Positions 52,557 through 61,210 of a DNA stretch of 64,000 nt are shown piece by piece. The first letter of the stretch is position 1. The number at the start of each line of letters is the position of its first letter. The stretch is taken from contig NZ_JBBMEX010000002.1 of assembly GCF_040096355.1 (NCBI RefSeq), positions 124,001 to 188,000 on the forward strand, read 5' to 3'. The DNA comes from Maccoyibacter intestinihominis. Lineage in GTDB: Bacteria > Bacillota > Clostridia > Lachnospirales > Lachnospiraceae. A program made the position numbers and the translations under genes. The notes under the pieces were generated by a model. The model was given only the letters and a program-made list of their open reading frames with translations, made no database searches and was not told the origin of the DNA.

Positions 52557-53273
52557 ATGAAAAAAGCTGCAAAATGGTTGTTATGTATCAATCTGCTGGC
52601 ATGGACACTGCTGGCAGTTCAGGTTTTGACTGTAAACATGGAGCAAAGAGTCGCACAGAATACGGTTCCTGTTCAAAATGGAGACGTGCAGGCAAAAGGA
52701 GAGGACGCAGATGCAGTGAAAAAGAAGGTAGCACTGACTTTTGATGATGGTCCTGATCCGGATTATACGGAGATGCTCTTAGACGGACTGAAAAAGAGAA
52801 ATGTCAAGGCAACCTTTTTTTTGTTGGGAAAGCAGGCAGAAGCATATCCCGATATCGTAAAACGCATGCATAAAGAAGGGCATATGATAGGAAATCACTC
52901 CTATGACCATGTCAATCTAGCGAACCTTTCTAAAACGGATGCGGCAAAGCAGATCCGGATGACAAGTGAGGCAATCCATAAGATTACCGGAGAATATCCG
53001 CAGTATTTAAGGCCGCCGTTTGGAAATGAGCCACCGGAATGCAGTTGTGCGAAGAATATGATGACCGTGCTTTGGGACGTGGACCCGCTCGACTGGTGTT
53101 GCGGAAGCTCCTCTACGGTCATAGAAAAAGTAGTAAAAGCGGTGGAGGAAGATGATATCATTTTACTGCATGATGCATCGGAAAGCAGTGTGGAGGCAGC
53201 ACTTGGGATCATTGATGCCTTAGAAAAACAGGGATATGAATTCGTTACCGTGGATGAGGTGATTTTTGAATAA
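52557..53273 (+). CDS. Membrane-anchored polysaccharide deacetylase (NodB fold)
   Basis: 238 residues with an N-terminal signal/anchor helix (WLLCINLLAWTLLAVQVL). ALTFDDGPDPDYT holds the catalytic base and metal Asp, GNHSYDHVNL the two metal His, RPPFGNEPP and ILLHDASESS motifs 3 and 5. The family deacetylates peptidoglycan or exported glycans outside the membrane. Placed 34 bases after the esterase gene, it supports an envelope-modification cluster. Confidence 0.9.
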   Translation: MKKAAKWLLCINLLAWTLLAVQVLTVNMEQRVAQNTVPVQNGDVQAKGEDADAVKKKVALTFDDGPDPDYTEMLLDGLKKRNVKATFFLLGKQAEAYPDIVKRMHKEGHMIGNHSYDHVNLANLSKTDAAKQIRMTSEAIHKITGEYPQYLRPPFGNEPPECSCAKNMMTVLWDVDPLDWCCGSSSTVIEKVVKAVEEDDIILLHDASESSVEAALGIIDALEKQGYEFVTVDEVIFE

Positions 53274-53348
53274 AAATCCATAAAAATGAAATTTGTATTG
53301 CTTCAACTTGCAAAATGATGTATATTTTATAAGGATAAGGGGATAAAA

Positions 53349-54680
53349 ATGGATTTATTTGACTACATGAGAGAACAAAATATGCAAAATGAATCTCCGC
53401 TGGCAAATAGAATGCGACCAAAGACATTAGAGGAGGTGGTTGGACAGCAGCACATTATCGGAAAGGATAAGCTGCTTTACCGTGCGATCCGGGCAGACAA
53501 GTTGAGTTCGGTTATTTTCTACGGACCACCCGGTACCGGAAAAACCACACTTGCAAAGGTCATTGCGGGAGCAACGAAAGCAGAATTTGTGTCGATCAAT
53601 GCAACTGCCGCCGGAAAAAAGGATATGGAGGCTGTGGTCGAACAGGCGAAGAACAGTCTTGGCATGTATGGAAGACGGACGATCCTTTTTATAGATGAGA
53701 TCCATCGCTTTAACAAGGGACAGCAGGATTATCTGCTTCCGTTTGTCGAGGACGGTACGATCATCTTGATCGGGGCAACCACAGAGAACCCGTATTTTGA
53801 GGTAAATGGGGCACTGCTCTCAAGGTCAGTCATTTTTGAATTAAAGTCATTAGATAAAGAGGACATCCGCATACTTTTAAGACGTGCCGTAACCGATGAG
53901 GAACGGGGAATGGGTGCCTACCATGCCGTTTTAGAGCCGGATGCCGAGGATTTTTTAGCGGATATCAGTAATGGAGATGCAAGGGCAGCATTAACGGCAA
54001 TAGAGCTTGGCGTGCTGACCACGGAGCGGAGCGAGGACGGTAAGATACACATTACCCTAGACGTAGCACAGGAATGTATACAGAAGCGGGCAGTGCGGTA
54101 TGATAAAATGGGAGATCAGCACTATGATACGATCTCTGCATTTATCAAGAGTATCCGCGGTTCGGATCCGGATGCAGCCGTTTATTATCTCGCCAGAATG
54201 TTGTATGCAGGCGAAGATATCCGGTTTATTGCAAGGAGAATGATGATCAGTGCATCCGAGGATGTGGGAAATGCAGACCCGAATGCATTGAATGTGGCAG
54301 TTTCTGCAGCATTAGCAGTAGAGCGGATCGGGATGCCGGAGGCAAGGATCATTTTAGCACAGGCAGCTACTTATTTAGCATCGGCTCCAAAGAGTAATGC
54401 ATCCTATTTAGCCGTTGACCGGGCAACCGAGTGCATGAAGCAGACGATGACTGCTCCGGTGCCGGTACATTTACAGGACGCCCATTATAAAGGAAGCGAA
54501 AAATTAGGACATGGTCTGGGTTATTTATATGCACATAATTACCCGAACCACTATGTAGAACAACAATATCTGCCGGATGCCTTAAAAGACGAGGTCTTTT
54601 ATGAGCCGACAGAGATCGGTTATGAAAAACAGATTAAGGAGCATTTACAGTTTTTAAGAGGCAATCAGACAGAAAACTAA
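53349..54680 (+). CDS. rarA: Replication-associated recombination protein A (MgsA/WHIP)
   Basis: 443 residues. PLANRMRPKTLEEVVGQQHI opens the AAA+ domain; Walker A GPPGTGKTT (~60-67), Walker B LFIDEIHRFNKGQQD, sensor 1 IGATTENPYFEVNGALLSR. The C-terminal tetramerisation part has FIKSIRGSDPDAAVYYLARM and YLPD. It acts at stalled replication forks, clamp-loader-like. Monocistronic with its own ribosome binding site. Confidence 0.95.
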   Translation: MDLFDYMREQNMQNESPLANRMRPKTLEEVVGQQHIIGKDKLLYRAIRADKLSSVIFYGPPGTGKTTLAKVIAGATKAEFVSINATAAGKKDMEAVVEQAKNSLGMYGRRTILFIDEIHRFNKGQQDYLLPFVEDGTIILIGATTENPYFEVNGALLSRSVIFELKSLDKEDIRILLRRAVTDEERGMGAYHAVLEPDAEDFLADISNGDARAALTAIELGVLTTERSEDGKIHITLDVAQECIQKRAVRYDKMGDQHYDTISAFIKSIRGSDPDAAVYYLARMLYAGEDIRFIARRMMISASEDVGNADPNALNVAVSAALAVERIGMPEARIILAQAATYLASAPKSNASYLAVDRATECMKQTMTAPVPVHLQDAHYKGSEKLGHGLGYLYAHNYPNHYVEQQYLPDALKDEVFYEPTEIGYEKQIKEHLQFLRGNQTEN

Positions 54681-54713
54681 TATGATAAAGCATGAAGGAG
54701 TTTAGGAGGAAAT

Positions 54714-55997
54714 ATGAAGTCTTATCAGGAAATGTCAAAAGAAGAGTTGTTACAGGAAAAAGAAAGTTTGAAAGCAGCGTATAAGGAATACCAGAAGATG
54801 GATCTGAGTCTGAACATGGCAAGAGGAAAACCGGCAGTCGAGCAGTTGGATATGGTCATGGATATTTTAGACGTACTGGATTCTAAGAGTGAGATGGTTG
54901 CAGAAAACGGAATTGATGTACGCAATTACGGTGAGATGGATGGTATTCCGGAAGCCAAAAAACTGATGGCAGATATGATGGGAACAAAAGCTGAGAATGT
55001 GCTGGTATTTGGAAATGCAAGTCTTACGATCATGTATGATACCGTGTCACGTTCTATGACACATGGTGTCTGTGGAAGTACGCCTTGGTGTCATTTAGAT
55101 AAGATTAAATTTCTCTGTCCTGTTCCGGGATATGACAGACATTTTGCGATTACCGAGCATTTTGGCATCGAAATGATCAATATCCCGATGACAGAAGACG
55201 GACCGGATATGGATATGGTAGAACAGTATGTCAATAATGATCCTTCCGTAAAAGGAATTTGGTGTGTGCCGAAATATTCCAATCCACAGGGTTATGTCTA
55301 TTCCGATGAGACGGTAAAACGTTTCGCGGCGTTAAAACCGGCAGCAGAAGATTTCAGGATTTTCTGGGATAATTCCTATGTAGTACATCATTTATATGAG
55401 GACAGACAGGCAGAGCTTTTAGACATTATTTCAGAGTGTGAAAAAGCAGGAAATCCGGATATTGTCTATGAGTTTGCATCTACTTCTAAAGTGACCTTTG
55501 CGGGAGCAGGAATTGCAGCCATGGCATCTTCAAAAAAGAATCTGGATTTTATCAGAAAGAGTATGACCATTCAGACGATCGGTTATGACAAAGTCAACCA
55601 GTACCGTCATATAAAATATTTCAAGGATTTAGATGGCATCAAAGCAAAGATGAAACAGCATGCAGACATCCTGCGTCCGAAATTTGAAATGGTGGATGAG
55701 ATCTTAACCAAAGAATTAGAAGGTCTTGGTATCGGAACCTGGACAAAACCTCTTGGCGGATATTTCATTACCTTTGAAACTTTAGAAGGCTGTGCAACTT
55801 CTGTGGTAAAAAAAGCAAAAGAGGCAGGCGTAGTCCTGACCGGAGCCGGAGCACCATTTCCATATGGAACCGATCCAAGAGATTTTGTGATCAGGATTGC
55901 ACCGTCTTATCCGACTTTAGAGGAACTTCGTCAGGCAGCAGAAGTCTTTGTCCTCTGCGTTAAATTAGCTTCGGTAGAAAAATTATTAGAGGCATAA
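54714..55997 (+). CDS. Aminotransferase, putative aspartate type Ic subgroup
   Basis: 427 residues. LSLNMARGKPAVEQL and GIDVRNYGEMDGIPEAK are typical of the aspartate aminotransferase Ic (Aminotran_MocR-like) group; FASTSKVTFAGAGIAAM holds the PLP lysine and KYSNPQGYVYSDE the cofactor-contacting Asn. No GntR DNA-binding domain is present, so it is an enzyme rather than an MocR regulator. GGAGG lies before the start. It is distinct from the two aminotransferases at 6-8.6 kb. Confidence 0.88.
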   Translation: MKSYQEMSKEELLQEKESLKAAYKEYQKMDLSLNMARGKPAVEQLDMVMDILDVLDSKSEMVAENGIDVRNYGEMDGIPEAKKLMADMMGTKAENVLVFGNASLTIMYDTVSRSMTHGVCGSTPWCHLDKIKFLCPVPGYDRHFAITEHFGIEMINIPMTEDGPDMDMVEQYVNNDPSVKGIWCVPKYSNPQGYVYSDETVKRFAALKPAAEDFRIFWDNSYVVHHLYEDRQAELLDIISECEKAGNPDIVYEFASTSKVTFAGAGIAAMASSKKNLDFIRKSMTIQTIGYDKVNQYRHIKYFKDLDGIKAKMKQHADILRPKFEMVDEILTKELEGLGIGTWTKPLGGYFITFETLEGCATSVVKKAKEAGVVLTGAGAPFPYGTDPRDFVIRIAPSYPTLEELRQAAEVFVLCVKLASVEKLLEA

Positions 55998-56067
55998 AAA
56001 CTGCTACAACATCAGGGCAGCGTAAACATGTGATATAGAAACTTCATATAAATAAACAGGAAATAAG

Positions 56068-56150
56068 TGGCAGAATGTCAGAAATCCGCAGGTATGGTTA
56101 TGGTAAGGGCTGTACTTTGCGTAAGGGATGTTCTGCCATCCTGCTTTTTT
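56068..56150 (+). terminator. Long stem followed by T-run, possible terminator
   Basis: TGGCAGAA (56068-56075) pairs with TTCTGCCA (56131-56138), followed by CTGCTTTTTT. The 55-base loop may fold further. An open frame across it (56067-56264) has no start signal and is not a gene. Confidence 0.4.
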
Positions 56151-56257
56151 GATAAAGGATTTTCTATAAAAAAGACACATTCTGCTACAAAATATGCCTA
56201 TGAGAAAAATGTTCCGAAAGGTACAATACAGATAAATAACAAGGTGGAGGGCATATC

Positions 56258-56872
56258 ATGTTAAAGATTAAAAATCTGACAAAAGTATATGGAGACAAAA
56301 AGGCAGTGGACAATCTGTCCTTACATATCCGGCCGGGAGAAATCTATGGATTTATCGGGCATAATGGTGCGGGGAAAACGACAACCATTAAATCCTGTTG
56401 TGGAATATTACAGTTTGACGAAGGGGAAATCCTGATCGACGGAACCTCCGTAAAGGAACAGCCGCTTGCATGTAAAGCAAAGCTGGCATATATTCCGGAC
56501 AATCCGGATCTGTACGACTTTATGACGGGGATACAGTTTTTGAATTTTGTGGCAGACATTTTTGAAGTAGGTGCAAAGGAACGTCAGGAGTGTATTCGCA
56601 AATATGCAGATATGTTTGAATTGACGGAGGATCTTGCACAGCCGATTTCTGCTTATTCCCATGGTATGAAGCAAAAACTGGCGATCATTTCCGCTCTTGT
56701 CCATGAGCCGAAGCTGATCATCATGGATGAACCTTTTGTGGGGCTTGATCCAAAGGCATCACATCTTTTGAAAACGACCATGCGGGAGCTTTGTGAATCC
56801 GGCACGATGGATGAAGTCAGAGGCGATGCTTCTTTAGAAGATGTATTTTTGGAATTGGAGCATGTGCAATGA
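56258..56872 (+). pseudogene. ABC exporter ATPase with in-frame deletion of the H-loop region
   Basis: 204 residues where ~235 are usual. Walker A GHNGAGKTTT, Q-loop region, YSHGMKQKLAI signature and Walker B LIIMDEPFVGLDP are intact. Then MRELCESG joins directly to TMDEVRGDASLEDVFLELEH, so the segment that should contain the switch histidine (typically STHVLEVAEKLC and the following strand) is missing, about 30 residues. The frame is kept, but the enzyme should not hydrolyse ATP normally. The partner permease gene is also broken. Confidence 0.8.
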
Positions 56873-57130
56873 CAAAAACATTGATCAAAAAACAACTGAT
56901 GGAAGTCTTTGCATGGCTTTATATGGCTCTGATGGGTATTGTCAGTGTGACCTTAGGAGTGTTCGGAGGGAGTTTTTAACACATTTTCCACTCTGTATCA
57001 GGCAAAGGACAATGATCTTTTGTTTGCAATGCCGATCACTGAACGGAGCTCGCTGGGATATACGTTTTCTAAAGCAGTTCGGGAGGAGTGAGTTGAGTTT
57101 TACATTGAGATTTCCTATACTTACATGAAT
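56869..57130 (+). pseudogene. ABC-2 type permease remnant
   Basis: Starts with ATGA overlap to the ATPase: MTKTLIKKQLMEVFAWLYMA, then stops at 56978-56980. A shifted frame continues NTFSTLYQAKDNDLLFAMPI and SSLGYTFSKAVREE, typical internal parts of clostridial ABC exporter permeases. Both deletions and frameshifts are present, and most membrane segments are gone. Confidence 0.75.
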
Positions 57131-57210
57131 TAAAAATTTTAAAATACAAGTTCTCAAAACTTCTGATTAAGTAATCTTAGTGATTTTCTACACAATGTAG
57201 CAGTTCCCAG

Positions 57211-57300
57211 CTATCCCCACAGACAGTTGCGAGGCTTCCGTCGTGATGAGCAAAAAGGCGTGTGAGACGAACAGGAAACGCAGCATGTCAGTGGGGATAG
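57211..57300. repeat. Dispersed palindromic repeat C, copy 1
   Basis: Ends CTATCCCCAC/GTGGGGATAG; inside AGACAGTTGCGAGGCTTCCG and GGCGTGTGAGACGAACAGGA, identical in the copy at 58875-59040. Lies in the ABC remnant before the Rpn gene. Confidence 0.8.
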
Positions 57301-57552
57301 CCGAAGACAGCGGCATCCTATAAAGGAAAAAATACTCATAATCGCATTCAAAATCGGTTGTAACCCATTCGCCCCCATGCTATAATACCCTCAAAGCATA
57401 TTTTCTTATATAAGGCGGCATTTCTGCCGTAGTCTATTACAAATCTTATTCAGATCAGAAAATTCATGCTTTTCCAACATTATGAACAGCAGGAGTTTTC
57501 GCGAAAAAGGATAAGAACTCCTGTAAAACAATTTCAAACAGGAGGTAATACT

Positions 57553-58473
57553 ATGACAGAAACCCAAAATGAGATCAGTGTTGCAAGAAACCACAAGGAC
57601 AGATTATTTCGCATGATATTTCGTGAAAAGAAGGAACTATTGAGCCTTTATAATGCAGTCAACGGAACATCTTACACAAACACAGAAGAACTAGAGATTG
57701 TAACCTTAGAAAATGCCATCTATATGAATATGAAAAATGATCTGGCATTTATCATGGATTCATACCTGAATCTTTATGAACACCAGTCCACTTATTCCCC
57801 GAACATGCCATTGCGGGATCTGTTTTATATTGCAAAAGAATTGCAGGGGCAGGTCGATTACAGGGATCTGTATCGCAACACACTGATTAAGATTCCAACA
57901 CCGAGATTTTTAGTTTTTTACAATGGTTCGGAGGAGCAGGCAGAAAAGAAATACTTACGTCTGTCGGATGCTTTTCAAAAATCCATGGACGACCCGGATT
58001 TAGAACTGGTAGTAACCATGCTAAACATCAATCTCGGAAAGAACCGGAAACTTTTAGAACAGTGCCAAACCTTAAAGGAATATGCTATCTATGTGAAGAA
58101 AGTAAGAACCTATGCAAAGAGCATGAAAGTAGAAGAAGCGGTAGACCGTGCGGTGAGAGAATGTATCAATGAAGGAATCCTGCGGGAGTTTTTGCTTCGA
58201 AACAGGAAAGAGGCGGTGGAAATGAGTATTTTTGAATATGATGAAGAAGCAGTCTTTGAGATTGTCCGGAAAGATGAATATGAGAAAGGACATCAGGAAG
58301 GAGTCATTGCAGGGAAGGCAGAGGATATTTTAGAACTGCTAGAAGATATTGGCACAATACCAGAGGAAGTGCGTGAAAAAATAACAGGTGAAATTGATCT
58401 TGAGATTTTGAAAAAATGGCACAAATTGGCGGCTAAGTCAGAGTCTATAGATGAATTTGTGTCGAAAATGTAA
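57553..58473 (+). CDS. Rpn/YhgA-like PD-(D/E)XK nuclease family protein
   Basis: 306 residues from ATG 57553 (GGAGGT at 57541-57546); a longer frame is not needed. NHKDRLFRMIFREKKELLSL opens the Rpn domain; MDSYLNLYEHQSTYSPNMP supplies the nuclease-core acidic/EhQ residues and LRDLFYIAKEL follows. The C-terminus has the KGHQEGVIAGKAEDI segment common to Rpn proteins. In E. coli Rpn proteins promote RecA-independent recombination. It is flanked by repeat C upstream and repeat B downstream, and by two related pieces of the ABC permease, as if it entered that gene. Confidence 0.85.
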   Translation: MTETQNEISVARNHKDRLFRMIFREKKELLSLYNAVNGTSYTNTEELEIVTLENAIYMNMKNDLAFIMDSYLNLYEHQSTYSPNMPLRDLFYIAKELQGQVDYRDLYRNTLIKIPTPRFLVFYNGSEEQAEKKYLRLSDAFQKSMDDPDLELVVTMLNINLGKNRKLLEQCQTLKEYAIYVKKVRTYAKSMKVEEAVDRAVRECINEGILREFLLRNRKEAVEMSIFEYDEEAVFEIVRKDEYEKGHQEGVIAGKAEDILELLEDIGTIPEEVREKITGEIDLEILKKWHKLAAKSESIDEFVSKM

Positions 58474-58507
58474 GTAAGGGAAATGTAGTTAGAGAGGGTA
58501 TTTGTTC

Positions 58508-58664
58508 AGCGAGTTTCCGATGATTATTCCAAGTTTCCTTGTGCTGAGCATTCCGATGAACCTCCTCCAAAGCAGGAACCGTGTTCGCCAGAGGGCTCCA
58601 CGCTTCCAGGAGTTTCATCTCCATAGCACAAAAAGAAACTTTTCATAATCGTCGGAAGCTCGCT
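58508..58664. repeat. Dispersed palindromic repeat B, copy 2
   Basis: 157 bases. Ends 58508-58527 and 58645-58664 pair at 18 of 20 positions; the core ATTCCAAGTTTCCTTGTGC and GCACAAAAAGAAACTT matches copy 1 (25125-25285), but the outer arms are unrelated to those of copy 1. Confidence 0.78.
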
Positions 58665-58735
58665 GGGATATATGTTTTCTAATGCGGTTGGGGAGAGTAA
58701 GTTAAGCTCTACGTTGAGATTTCCGAGAAGGTGTT
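58651..58735 (+). pseudogene. Second ABC-2 permease remnant (partial duplicate)
   Basis: GGAAGCTCGCTGGGATAT and the bases that follow repeat, with scattered changes, the stretch at 57044-57115 (CGCTGGGATATACGTTTTCT). It again encodes SSLGYMFSNAVGE. The Rpn gene and repeats lie between the two pieces. Confidence 0.6.
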
Positions 58736-58874
58736 GCCGGATGATAGTGGCGAAAGAGACATAGATATATAAAACGGTTTTAGTATCGTGAATAGATTTT
58801 ATTATGTAAACTTATCGATTTGTTGAACCTTCTTTACAATCATTAGAGAATCTTCTATATTGATACAATGCTGT

Positions 58875-59040
58875 TTCCCGGCTATCCCCACAGACAGTTG
58901 CGAGGCTTCCGTCGTGAGGAGCACACTGCCGCTCATGTTTTGTGTCTGTTTGAGCCTGTAGGGCGAGTTGCATAAAACATGAGCAAAAAGGCGTGTGAGA
59001 CGAACAGGAAACGCAGCATGTCAGTGGGGATAGCCGGGAA
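58875..59040. repeat. Dispersed palindromic repeat C, copy 2, with nested hairpin
   Basis: Perfect 17-bp ends TTCCCGGCTATCCCCAC/GTGGGGATAGCCGGGAA (58875-58891, 59024-59040). Compared with copy 1 it contains an extra ~65-base piece bounded by GCTCATGTTTT/AAAACATGAGC. Ends 12 bases before the ThrE-type stop codon. Confidence 0.8.
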
Positions 59041-59051
59041 CAAGAATACCC

Positions 59052-59486
59052 CTACGAGCATTTCCGATATTTCTGTATCCATTTCATCGGTATCGCAGAA
59101 CCGAAGATAATGCCCAGTGCAATAGCACCTGCCATCTTGAAAGTTTCCAGCCCCATAGAGGCAGCCATTCTGCCGTGATTCATGATCAGGTGGTAAGAAG
59201 TATAATAGATTCCGGCACCCGGAACTAAAGGAAGGATTCCTGTTACCAGATAGATAGTAACGGGAGCTTTTTTTATAATAGAAAGTATTCTTGCTAAAAC
59301 GGTTACAAAGAAGGTAGCAAAAAGGGCAGCGATTACAACACTGTTGCCGAACTTTTGAAAAAGCAGGTACATTCCCCAGGTAAAGCAGCCGCAAAGACCG
59401 CAGGCAAAATACTGTGAGCGTGGAGCAGAAAACAGTATGGCAAAAGCAAAGGTAGAAATAAACGCTAATAATAATTGTCCGATCAT
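59052..59486 (-). CDS. Threonine/serine exporter small subunit (ThrE_2/DUF3815)
   Basis: 144 residues from ATG 59486 (GGAGGTAC upstream). Four to five membrane helices; the C-terminal GILPLVPGAGIYYTSYHLI and GRMAASMGLETFKMAGAIAL match the ThrE_2 half of split threonine/serine exporters. Its start overlaps the stop of the larger subunit gene by 4 bases, so the two are coupled. Confidence 0.88.
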   Translation of the reverse strand: MIGQLLLAFISTFAFAILFSAPRSQYFACGLCGCFTWGMYLLFQKFGNSVVIAALFATFFVTVLARILSIIKKAPVTIYLVTGILPLVPGAGIYYTSYHLIMNHGRMAASMGLETFKMAGAIALGIIFGSAIPMKWIQKYRKCS

Positions 59487-60256
59487 AATAAAGTACCTCC
59501 GAAAAACTGGTAACAGGTCATCACGGCACCGACTCCCACAGCGATACAAAGGGCTGTTACAAGTGCGTCTACCATGTGAATGACACCGGAAAGAAAATCT
59601 ACATTAAAGAAATCCCGAATAGCATTGGTTAAAAGCAGTCCCGGAACAAGTGGCATGATACAGCCGATGACCATTTTATCGACCATGACAGGTGCATGCA
59701 GGGCATAAGGTAAAATGCTGAGTGCCGTTACGAGAGCACTTGCGGCAATCGTATAAAAAAAGCGGGAGGACTGCCGTATTCTGGCATGGTACAAAAAGGA
59801 CTGCAGGGCAATTCCAATAAAAAGAGAAAAAAAGCAGTCTAAATATTTTCCACCAAAAAGCAGGGTAAATGCGGCACAGCCAAATCCGGAAGCCAGGTGT
59901 CGGAGTAACTGTTTTTCACTGAGAAGGGTGCTGCAGTTTTTCATTTTTTTGATAGCTTCGCCCGGAGGATAGTGGAACTCACAGATTTCGCGGGAGAGCT
60001 GGTTTACGGCAGCGATCCGTTCTAAATTTACATTGCTGAAAGCAACATGACGGACCAGACTGTAGGGGTGGCTGCCCTGTTCATCAATGGTGGCAAAAAT
60101 TCCGTTTGAGAGAACATAGACATTGTAGTCTGTGATGCCGTAGGATTCAATGATCCTCATCATCGTATCTTCCACGCGAAAAATTTCGCCTCCGTTTTTT
60201 ATGAGAATTTCTCCGGCAAGCACTGCCAAAGATAAAATTTCCTGATTTTTATTCAT
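59483..60256 (-). CDS. Threonine/serine exporter large subunit (ThrE, DUF1212)
   Basis: 257 residues from ATG 60256 (GAGGT upstream). LAGEILIKNGGEIFRVEDTM and SNGIFATIDEQGSHPYS are the conserved soluble N-terminal region, followed by five membrane helices with GCIMPLVPGLLLTNAIRDFF. With the partner at 59052 it makes the split version of the fused ThrE exporter. It is divergent from the spoVA genes. Confidence 0.9.
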   Translation of the reverse strand: MNKNQEILSLAVLAGEILIKNGGEIFRVEDTMMRIIESYGITDYNVYVLSNGIFATIDEQGSHPYSLVRHVAFSNVNLERIAAVNQLSREICEFHYPPGEAIKKMKNCSTLLSEKQLLRHLASGFGCAAFTLLFGGKYLDCFFSLFIGIALQSFLYHARIRQSSRFFYTIAASALVTALSILPYALHAPVMVDKMVIGCIMPLVPGLLLTNAIRDFFNVDFLSGVIHMVDALVTALCIAVGVGAVMTCYQFFGGTLL

Positions 60257-60379
60257 AGTGACCTCGTGTATTTGTATCATTGTAAATTAGCGATGTGTGA
60301 GAAATGACCTCACGCAATCTATAAATAAAGTATGCAAAAAAGAGGAGCTTGTCAATATTTATTTCAATAAAAAAGAAAA

Positions 60380-60408
60380 GAATATTTTTAGAAAAAACTG
60401 ACATACTA
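60380..60408 (+). promoter_or_regulatory. Sigma-G (forespore) type promoter of the spoVA genes
   Basis: GAATA at 60380-60384, 17-base spacer, CATACTA at 60402-60408, fitting the GHATR / CATWHTA consensus of forespore sigma-G in Bacillus. It precedes a 44-codon frame and spoVAA. Confidence 0.7.
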
Positions 60409-60436
60409 GAGGCAAATGGAAAAACGAGGTGATAAG

Positions 60437-60571
60437 ATGAAACAGAAGACATACAGACTGTGTCTGTTTTCCATGATCGTCATTGTATTGGTAGTTGGGC
60501 TCCTTTGTTATGATCGTGCAGGAAAACAGGCACAGAATATGGCAGGTGCTGTGCTGGTGATGGAGGAATAG
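60437..60571 (+). CDS. 44-residue membrane peptide leading the spoVA operon
   Basis: ATG 60437 with GAGGTG upstream and stop TAG at 60569-60571, immediately followed by the spoVAA ATG. Encodes a basic N-terminus (MKQKTYRLCLF), one membrane helix (SMIVIVLVVGLLCYD) and a short hydrophilic end. No family recognised. The tight spacing and sigma-G-like promoter suggest forespore expression with the spoVA genes. Confidence 0.6.
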   Translation: MKQKTYRLCLFSMIVIVLVVGLLCYDRAGKQAQNMAGAVLVMEE

Positions 60572-61210
60572 ATGAGCAGTCAGACGATTTATATTAAGAT
60601 AGATAAAAATGTATTGGTGCATAACCGCAATATTACGCTGGGTGACATCGCGAAAATTGAGTGTACGGATGTCGGGATGTTGCGCAAGATCCGTCAGAAA
60701 AAAGTGTATTCTTTTCAGGGAACGCATGCGAAAAAAAATCAGTTTCAGGTATTTTCCATATTAAAGATCATTCAGCTGATCCATGAGGATTATCCGAATG
60801 CAGATGTGCAAAATGAGGGTGAGGCAGACTTTATTGTGGAATATGTGCCAAGACTGAATCCACCGATGGGGGTTGCTTATTTAAAGACCATTTTATTGTG
60901 CATTGTGATCTTTTTCGGTTCCGCCTTTACGATCATGGCATTCAATAACGATGTCGGCGTCAGTGAAGTTTTTGCAAAATTTTATATGCAGGTGATGGGA
61001 AAAGAGTCCAGTGGATTTACGGAACTGGAAGTGTTTTATTCTATCGGTATTGCGTTTGGAATCCTGGTATTTTTTAACCATGTCGGAAGAAAGAAGATCA
61101 CACCGGACCCGACTCCGCTGCAGGTGGAAATGCGTAAGTATGAAAATGATATAGATACAACATTTATCGAAAACAGCAGCAGGGGAGGAAGCAATATCGA
61201 TGTGGGTTAA
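60572..61210 (+). CDS. spoVAA: Stage V sporulation protein AA
   Basis: 212 residues. The soluble N-terminal ~100 residues (TIYIKIDKNVLVHNRNITLG, DIAKIECTD) and two C-terminal membrane helices (LLCIVIFFGSAFTIMAF; FYSIGIAFGILVFF) match SpoVAA. The SpoVA complex moves dipicolinic acid and Ca2+ into the forespore and out during germination. The start directly abuts the small upstream frame; the end overlaps spoVAB. Confidence 0.88.
   Translation: MSSQTIYIKIDKNVLVHNRNITLGDIAKIECTDVGMLRKIRQKKVYSFQGTHAKKNQFQVFSILKIIQLIHEDYPNADVQNEGEADFIVEYVPRLNPPMGVAYLKTILLCIVIFFGSAFTIMAFNNDVGVSEVFAKFYMQVMGKESSGFTELEVFYSIGIAFGILVFFNHVGRKKITPDPTPLQVEMRKYENDIDTTFIENSSRGGSNIDVG

Noticed and set aside
54714..55997. MocR-type transcription regulator
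   Set aside because: Only the aminotransferase part is present; there is no GntR winged helix at the N-terminus.
56067..56264. 65-codon open frame before the ABC ATPase gene
   Set aside because: No start signal, lies across a hairpin followed by a T-run, and the composition is not protein-like.
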